The position numbers and the translations under genes were made by a program. Positions 59,469 through 64,000 of a stretch of DNA of 64,000 nt are shown here, one piece after another; the stretch's first letter is position 1, and every line of letters starts with the position of its first letter. The notes below the pieces were generated by a model, which saw only the letters and a list, made by a program, of their open reading frames with translations, ran no database searches and was not told the origin of the DNA. The stretch is from Streptomyces blattellae (GTDB lineage Bacteria > Actinomycetota > Actinomycetes > Streptomycetales > Streptomycetaceae): the NCBI RefSeq assembly GCF_009709555.1, contig NZ_WJBG01000182.1, forward strand, positions 62,001 to 126,000, read 5' to 3'.

Positions 59469-61360
59469 CCAGCACCGGCATACGCCCGCCCGTCGCCCAT
59501 TACCACCCTCAAACGAGAGCGCTCCGCGCTCGCCCCCCTCGTTCGCCCGTCGCCCACCACCCTCAAACGGGAGCGCTCCGCGCTCGCCTCCCTCGTTTGA
59601 CCTCCCCGGCCCCCGGCTGGTCCATCACCGCGGACGTCGTGGTCGTCGGATCCGGCGTCGCCGGCCTCACCGCCGCCCTGCGCTGCGAGGCCGCCGGCCT
59701 CACGACGGTCGTCGTCACCAAGGCCCGCCTCGACGACGGCTCCACGCGCTGGGCGCAGGGCGGCATCGCCGCGGCCCTGGGCGACGGCGACACCCCCGAA
59801 CAGCACCTCGACGACACGCTCGTCGCGGGCGCGGGCCTGTGCGACGAGAAGGCCGTACGGATCCTGGTCACCGAGGGCCCGGACGCGGTGCGACGCCTCA
59901 TCGAGACGGGCGCCCACTTCGACGAGTCCTCCGCGGGCGAGCTGGAGCTCACCCGCGAGGGCGGCCACCACCGCCGCCGCATCGCGCACGCCGGGGGCGA
60001 CGCCACCGGCGCGGAGATCTCCCGCGCGCTCGTCGAGGCGGTACGCGCGGTCACGAGGGGCGAGCGCGAAGCGCTCTCGGCCAAGGGTGGTGGTGGGCGA
60101 CGGGCGGGACTTCGTGCGATCGAGAACGCGCTGGTCCTGGACCTGCTGACGGACGCCGACGGCCGTACCGCGGGCGTCTCCCTGCACGTCATGGGCGAGG
60201 GCCAGCACGACGGTGTGGGCGCCGTGCACGCCCCCGCGGTGGTCCTCGCGACCGGCGGCATGGGCCAGGTCTTCTCGACGACGACGAACCCGTCCGTGTC
60301 GACCGGCGACGGTGTGGCGCTCGCCCTGCGCGCCGGCGCGGAGATCTCCGACCTCGAATTCGTGCAGTTCCACCCCACCGTGCTGTTCCTCGGCCCGGAC
60401 GCGGAGGGCCAGCAGCCGCTCGTCTCCGAGGCGGTACGCGGCGAGGGCGCCCACCTCGTCGACGCCGACGGCGTGCGCTTCATGGTCGGACAGCACGAGC
60501 TGGCCGAACTGGCGCCCCGGGACATCGTCGCCAAGGGCATCATGCGCCGCATGCAGGAGCAGGACGCCGAGCACATGTTCCTCGACGCCCGGCACTTCGG
60601 CGCGGTCATGTGGGAGCACCGCTTCCCGACGATCCTGGCCGCCTGCCGCGCCCACGGCATCGACCCCGTCCACGAGCCCATCCCGATCGCCCCGGCCGCC
60701 CACTACGCCTCCGGCGGCGTCCGCACGGATTCCCACGGCCGCACGACCGTCCCCGGGCTCTACGCGTGCGGCGAGGTCGCCTGCACCGGGGTGCACGGCG
60801 CGAACCGACTCGCGTCCAACTCCCTCCTGGAGGGCCTGGTCTACGCCGAGCGCATCGCCGAGGACATCGCGGCGAGCCACGCCGAAAACGGCCTCCACGC
60901 GCGCGTGCCGCACCCGGTGCCGTACCCCGAGGTGCCCGAACACCCCCTGCTGGAGCCCGAGACCCGGTTCGCGATCCAGCGGATCATGACCGAGGGTGCG
61001 GGCGTCCTTCGTTCCGCCGACTCCCTCGCCAAGGCCGCCGAACAGCTCCAGCAGCTGCATACCGACGCCCGTGACGCCCTCCACGAGAACGGCAAGACGG
61101 CCGAGCCCGGCGTCGACACGTGGGAGGCCACCAACCTCCTGTGCGTGGCCCGCGTCCTGGTCGCCGCCGCCCGGCAGCGCGAGGAGACCCGTGGCTGCCA
61201 CTGGCGCGAGGATCGCGCCGAGCGCGACGACACCGCGTGGCGGCGCCACATCGTCGTACGGCTGAATCCGGACCGCACACTCGCCGTACACACCACCGAT
61301 ACCGCAGACTTCCCCCCGACCCGGCAGCACCGTCCGGCGCAGCGTCCCCAGGAGCAGTGA
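59465..61360 (+). CDS. nadB: L-aspartate oxidase
   Basis: 631 residues from GTG 59465 (overlaps panC stop). After a repeat-derived insert, the FAD domain begins at about residue 57: SITADVVVVGSGVAGLTAAL. Then TRWAQGGIAAALGDGDTPEQ, HRRRIAHAGGDATGAEISRA, LEFVQFHPTVLFLGPDAEGQ, APAAHYASGGVRTDSHGRTT. Oxidises aspartate to iminoaspartate for NadA. Two in-frame 57-bp repeats lie near the N-terminus and a third, inverted copy in the middle (TRGEREALSAKGGGGRRAGL); these residues are absent from other NadB proteins as I know them. Confidence 0.94.
   Translation: MTSTGIRPPVAHYHPQTRALRARPPRSPVAHHPQTGALRARLPRLTSPAPGWSITADVVVVGSGVAGLTAALRCEAAGLTTVVVTKARLDDGSTRWAQGGIAAALGDGDTPEQHLDDTLVAGAGLCDEKAVRILVTEGPDAVRRLIETGAHFDESSAGELELTREGGHHRRRIAHAGGDATGAEISRALVEAVRAVTRGEREALSAKGGGGRRAGLRAIENALVLDLLTDADGRTAGVSLHVMGEGQHDGVGAVHAPAVVLATGGMGQVFSTTTNPSVSTGDGVALALRAGAEISDLEFVQFHPTVLFLGPDAEGQQPLVSEAVRGEGAHLVDADGVRFMVGQHELAELAPRDIVAKGIMRRMQEQDAEHMFLDARHFGAVMWEHRFPTILAACRAHGIDPVHEPIPIAPAAHYASGGVRTDSHGRTTVPGLYACGEVACTGVHGANRLASNSLLEGLVYAERIAEDIAASHAENGLHARVPHPVPYPEVPEHPLLEPETRFAIQRIMTEGAGVLRSADSLAKAAEQLQQLHTDARDALHENGKTAEPGVDTWEATNLLCVARVLVAAARQREETRGCHWREDRAERDDTAWRRHIVVRLNPDRTLAVHTTDTADFPPTRQHRPAQRPQEQ
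59487..59600 (+). repeat. Two tandem 57-bp repeats inside nadB
   Basis: Copies at 59487-59543 and 59544-59600 each begin CGCCCGTCGCCCA, contain ACCCTCAAACG and GAGCGCTCCGCGCTCGCC and end CCTCGTT. Together they add 38 codons in frame. Confidence 0.9.
60053..60106 (-). repeat. Third, inverted copy of the repeat inside nadB
   Basis: ACGAGGGGCGAGCGCGAAGC, GCTCTCGGCC, AAGGGTGGTGGTGGGCGACGGGCG: the reverse complement of the 59487 repeat with few changes. 54 nt, in frame, adding about 18 residues between VRAV and IENALVLDLL. Confidence 0.85.
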
Positions 61361-62343
61361 CAGCAGTGGATACCCCCGACCTTCCCCTCGCACAGGACGA
61401 CGGCTGCGGCGACGGCTGCGCCTGCGGTGCGGACACCGGCGACGAATACCTGGAGTGCGGGCTCGATCCCGCCCTCGCCGAACTCCTGGCCGAGGCCGGC
61501 CTCGACCCCGTGGAGGTCGAGGACATCGCCAACGTGGCCATCCAGGAGGACCTCGACCACGGCGTGGACGTGACGACGGTCGCGACCATCCCCGAGGACG
61601 CAGTCGCCACCGCGGACTTCACCGCGCGCGAGGCGGGCGTCGTGGCGGGCCTCAGGGTCGCCGAAGCGGTGCTCTCCGTGGTCTGCGAGGACGAGTTCGC
61701 CGTCGAGCGGCACGTGGAGGACGGCGACCGGGTGGAGGCCGGGCAGCAGCTCCTGTCGGTCACCACGCGCACACGCGACCTGCTGACGGCCGAGCGCAGC
61801 GCGCTCAACCTCCTGTGCCGGCTCTCCGGCATCGCGACCGCCACGCGCGCGTGGGCGGACGTTCTGGAGGGCACGAAGGCGAAGGTCCGCGACACCCGGA
61901 AGACGACACCGGGCCTGCGCTCGCTGGAGAAGTTCGCCGTCCGCTGCGGCGGCGGCGTGAACCACCGGATGTCGCTGTCCGACGCGGCCCTGGTCAAGGA
62001 CAACCACGTGGTCGCCGCGGGTGGTGTCGCGCAGGCCTTCAAGGCCGTACGGGATGCCTTCCCGGAGGTGCCGATCGAGGTCGAGGTCGACACCCTGCAC
62101 CAGCTGCGCGAAGTCGTGGACGCGGGCGCCGACCTGATCCTCCTGGACAACTTCACGCCGGGCGAGTGCGAGGAGGCCGTGGCCCTCGTGCACGGCCGCG
62201 CCGCCCTGGAGGCGTCCGGTCGCCTCACCCTGGAGAACGCGAAGGCGTACGCGGACACCGGCGTGGACTACCTGGCCGTCGGCGCCCTGACCCACTCCTC
62301 GCCGATCCTGGACATCGGCCTCGATCTCCGTGAGGCGGAGTAG
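61357..62343 (+). CDS. nadC: Nicotinate-nucleotide pyrophosphorylase (carboxylating)
   Basis: 328 residues from GTG 61357 (GTGA overlap with nadB; GTG 61366 also possible). Quinolinate phosphoribosyltransferase: IQEDLDHGVDVTTVATIPED, SALNLLCRLSGIATATRAWA, VRDTRKTTPGLRSLEKFAVR, GGGVNHRMSLSDAALVKDNH, DLILLDNFTPGECEEAVALV. Converts quinolinate and PRPP to NaMN. An unusual Cys-rich N-terminus (DDGCGDGCACGADTGDEYLE) precedes the fold. Confidence 0.95.
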   Translation: MTAVDTPDLPLAQDDGCGDGCACGADTGDEYLECGLDPALAELLAEAGLDPVEVEDIANVAIQEDLDHGVDVTTVATIPEDAVATADFTAREAGVVAGLRVAEAVLSVVCEDEFAVERHVEDGDRVEAGQQLLSVTTRTRDLLTAERSALNLLCRLSGIATATRAWADVLEGTKAKVRDTRKTTPGLRSLEKFAVRCGGGVNHRMSLSDAALVKDNHVVAAGGVAQAFKAVRDAFPEVPIEVEVDTLHQLREVVDAGADLILLDNFTPGECEEAVALVHGRAALEASGRLTLENAKAYADTGVDYLAVGALTHSSPILDIGLDLREAE

Positions 62344-62345
62344 CC

Positions 62346-63143
62346 ATGCTCCTCACGATCGACGTCGGCAACACGCACACCGTCCTCGGCCTCTTCGACG
62401 GCGAGGACATCGTCGAGCACTGGCGGATCTCCACGGACGCGCGCCGCACGGCCGACGAGCTGGCGGTGCTGCTCCAGGGCCTCATGGGCATGCATCCGCT
62501 CCTCGGCGAGGAGCTGGGCGACGGCATCGACGGGATCGCGATCTGCGCGACCGTGCCGAGCGTGCTGCACGAGCTGCGTGAGGTGACGCGGCGGTACTAC
62601 GGCGATGTGCCGGCGGTGCTGGTCGAGCCGGGCGTCAAGACGGGCGTGCCGATCCTGACCGACCACCCCAAGGAGGTCGGCGCGGACCGGATCATCAACG
62701 CCGTGGCGGCGGTGGAGCTGTACGGCGGGCCCGCGATCGTCGTGGACTTCGGTACGGCGACGACGTTCGACGCGGTCAGCGCGCGCGGGGAGTACATCGG
62801 CGGGGTCATCTCGCCCGGTATCGAGATCTCCGTCGAGGCGCTCGGCGTCAAGGGCGCGCAGCTGCGGAAGATCGAGGTGGCGCGGCCGCGGAGCGTGATC
62901 GGCAAGAACACGGTCGAGGCGATGCAGGCGGGGATCGTGTACGGGTTCGCCGGGCAGGTGGACGGTGTCGTGAACCGGATGGCGCGGGAGCTGGCCGAGG
63001 ATCCGGATGACGTGACGGTGATCGCTACGGGTGGGCTGGCGCCGATGGTGCTGGGCGAGTCCTCGGTGATCGATGAGCATGAGCCCTGGCTGACGTTGAT
63101 CGGGCTGCGGTTGGTGTACGAGCGGAACGTGTCACGCATGTGA
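62346..63143 (+). CDS. coaX: Type III pantothenate kinase
   Basis: 265 residues. MLLTIDVGNTHTVLGLFDGE (phosphate-1 loop), LVEPGVKTGVPILTDHPKEV, GADRIINAVAAVELYGGPAI, VVDFGTATTFDAVSARGEYI and GGVISPGIEISVEALGVKGA are CoaX motifs. Phosphorylates pantothenate, the first step of CoA synthesis; pairs with PanC in the same operon. Starts 2 bp after nadC. Confidence 0.96.
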   Translation: MLLTIDVGNTHTVLGLFDGEDIVEHWRISTDARRTADELAVLLQGLMGMHPLLGEELGDGIDGIAICATVPSVLHELREVTRRYYGDVPAVLVEPGVKTGVPILTDHPKEVGADRIINAVAAVELYGGPAIVVDFGTATTFDAVSARGEYIGGVISPGIEISVEALGVKGAQLRKIEVARPRSVIGKNTVEAMQAGIVYGFAGQVDGVVNRMARELAEDPDDVTVIATGGLAPMVLGESSVIDEHEPWLTLIGLRLVYERNVSRM

Positions 63144-63169
63144 CCCCGCGTCCGGCGTGCCCGCAGGGC

Positions 63170-63310
63170 GTCTTCCGCCCTCGCCGCCCCTACCCGTCCC
63201 GTCCCTGCGGGCTGCCGCCCCCAGACCCCCGCTTCGGCGTGAACGGCCTCGTCCTCAAACTCCCCCACTCTCGGCTTCGCTTGAGCGGGGGTACCCCCAC
63301 GACGGGCTGA
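63170..63310. repeat. Composite of dispersed Streptomyces repeats
   Basis: After coaX: GCCGCCCCTACCCGTCCCGT, then CTGCCGCCCCCAGACCCCCG, then the palindromic element at 63260-63299 (same as 28499-28538, 40 nt with a few changes). The hairpin may terminate the panC-coaX operon. The rest of 63144-63410 contains no gene that I can support. Confidence 0.75.
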
Positions 63311-63410
63311 AATACCCGGACCGGCACCGAGTGGGTCCGGGTGGGTGGCTCTTGCGCCACACCAGGTGTGATGTGGGCTGGTTTGTCTGATTAGCGCGTA
63401 TCGTCACCTC

Positions 63411-64000
63411 ATGCCCACGCCATACGGATACCGCGGCGGCATGGCGTTCGGTGTGGAGGAGCTGCGTGTGCTCCGCCGCGCTCTCGCCCTCGCCCTCCAG
63501 CCCAGCCCGGTCTCGGCCGAGGATGTCCAGGACTGCCTCCGCCTTGCTGAGGCCCTCGACGAGGCGATGCGCGAGGGGGTGCGGATGCGGGCCTTTCTGG
63601 TGGCGGACGTCGCCCGGTACCGCGCCGCCCTGCCCGGCACCGCCGCCGGCTATCTCACGCTGCTGGAGGAGGCGCTGCGCGCGGGGTACCGGCTGGTCCC
63701 CGACGACCTCACCGCCCTCCGGGCACTGCGCGGCAACCCTGCCGCCGCCGCCCTCCTCGACCGCTGTCGAAGCCATGCCGGGCGTCAGGGGCGGGACGAG
63801 CCCGGAGGGATGGGTGCGCTCGGCCGCCTCGTGCCCGGTGCGGGGCGAACCGCGACGCCGGTCGCATCCGGCGCCCCGGGGTCTCGGACGCACCTCACGG
63901 CCCTGACCGGCGGGCTCGCCGCGGACGCGGGGGAGAAGCCCGTGCGCAAGCCCGAGAAGAAGCCCGCCGGGAAACCGGCCCCGAAGCCCGCCCCCGCCCC
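63411..64000 (+). CDS. Uncharacterised protein, 3' end outside the window
   Basis: About 196 codons from ATG 63411, open to the right edge. MPTPYGYRGGMAFGVEELRV, LRRALALALQPSPVSAEDVQ, DCLRLAEALDEAMREGVRMR, then a helical Ala/Leu-rich region and a Lys/Pro-rich tail (EKPVRKPEKKPAGKPAPKPA). TATCGT ends 6 nt before the ATG and there is no ribosome binding site (leaderless). It resembles a small Streptomyces protein found beside coaX; function unknown. Confidence 0.7.
   Translation, partial: MPTPYGYRGGMAFGVEELRVLRRALALALQPSPVSAEDVQDCLRLAEALDEAMREGVRMRAFLVADVARYRAALPGTAAGYLTLLEEALRAGYRLVPDDLTALRALRGNPAAAALLDRCRSHAGRQGRDEPGGMGALGRLVPGAGRTATPVASGAPGSRTHLTALTGGLAADAGEKPVRKPEKKPAGKPAPKPAPA

Overview
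This is a high-GC actinobacterial chromosome segment, almost certainly Streptomyces. The signs are strong G/C third-position bias, GTG/TTG starts, a TipA-type regulator with its own palindromic promoter, WhiJ-like XRE/DUF397/anti-sigma triads, and a gene order I recognise from memory as the neighbourhood around SCO3375-SCO3430 of S. coelicolor (zinc-free ribosomal proteins, tipA, ppa, dacB, tilS-hpt-ftsH-folE, fol genes, nuoD2, panC-nadB-nadC-coaX). No rRNA, tRNA or CRISPR array was found.

Layout. 1-3.8 kb: a Clp N-domain protein with a double-palindrome leaderless promoter, a GNAT acetyltransferase, a DUF2786 protein and two lipoproteins around a 46-bp-period repeat. 3.9-5.5 kb: a decayed IS200/IS605-type element (tnpB fragments, tnpA with two stop codons). 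5.5-8.2 kb: a divergent Zur-type locus of zinc-independent ribosomal paralogues (S14, L28 / L33, L31, S18) with a CobW-like protein that has lost its P-loop. 8.4-10.6 kb: a DUF397 / RsbW-like kinase / XRE triad sharing a near-identical 28-bp promoter motif. 10.7-12.2 kb: an aldehyde dehydrogenase.

12.2-26.3 kb is a defence island. It contains a Septu (PtuA-PtuB) pair, two small unknowns, a second XRE-DUF397 pair, a toxin-antitoxin-like module with an amber-split relative, and a complete type I restriction system (hsdM-hsdS-hsdR). Upstream of hsdM on the same strand lie a HEPN/Abi-type protein and a methyltransferase fused to an HsdS-like half. This last pair is the best candidate for an uncharacterised system. 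At 26.6-29 kb a PadR-ABC exporter operon has been wrecked: a Phd-RelE module replaces the front of the ATPase gene, and a 41-nt palindromic mini-insert breaks the permease.

29-47 kb is mostly core: glutamate decarboxylase, Uma2-like protein, TipA, YbjQ, DedA, ThrE, pyrophosphatase, PBP4-type carboxypeptidase, a zincin-like protein, TilS, Hpt, FtsH, FolE, DUF3180, FolK, FolB, an NTF2-like protein and FolP. 47-55 kb: a membrane coiled-coil protein, paired PH-domain proteins, a lone NuoD paralogue convergent with a MidA/NDUFAF7-type methyltransferase, and a NarL-type two-component system. 55.1-56.1 kb is a decay hotspot (a TmrB-like fragment, an internally deleted IS200/IS605 remnant, an ArsR fragment, an 8-bp tandem repeat). 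56.1-64 kb: threonine aldolase and the DUF2520-panC-nadB-nadC-coaX operon. nadB carries three in-frame copies of a roughly 57-bp dispersed repeat. A new gene runs off the right edge.

Functional themes are zinc-limitation physiology, folate/NAD/pantothenate-CoA cofactor synthesis, and anti-phage defence. Several genes have a TANNNT -10 box 6-7 nt before the start codon, which predicts leaderless transcripts.
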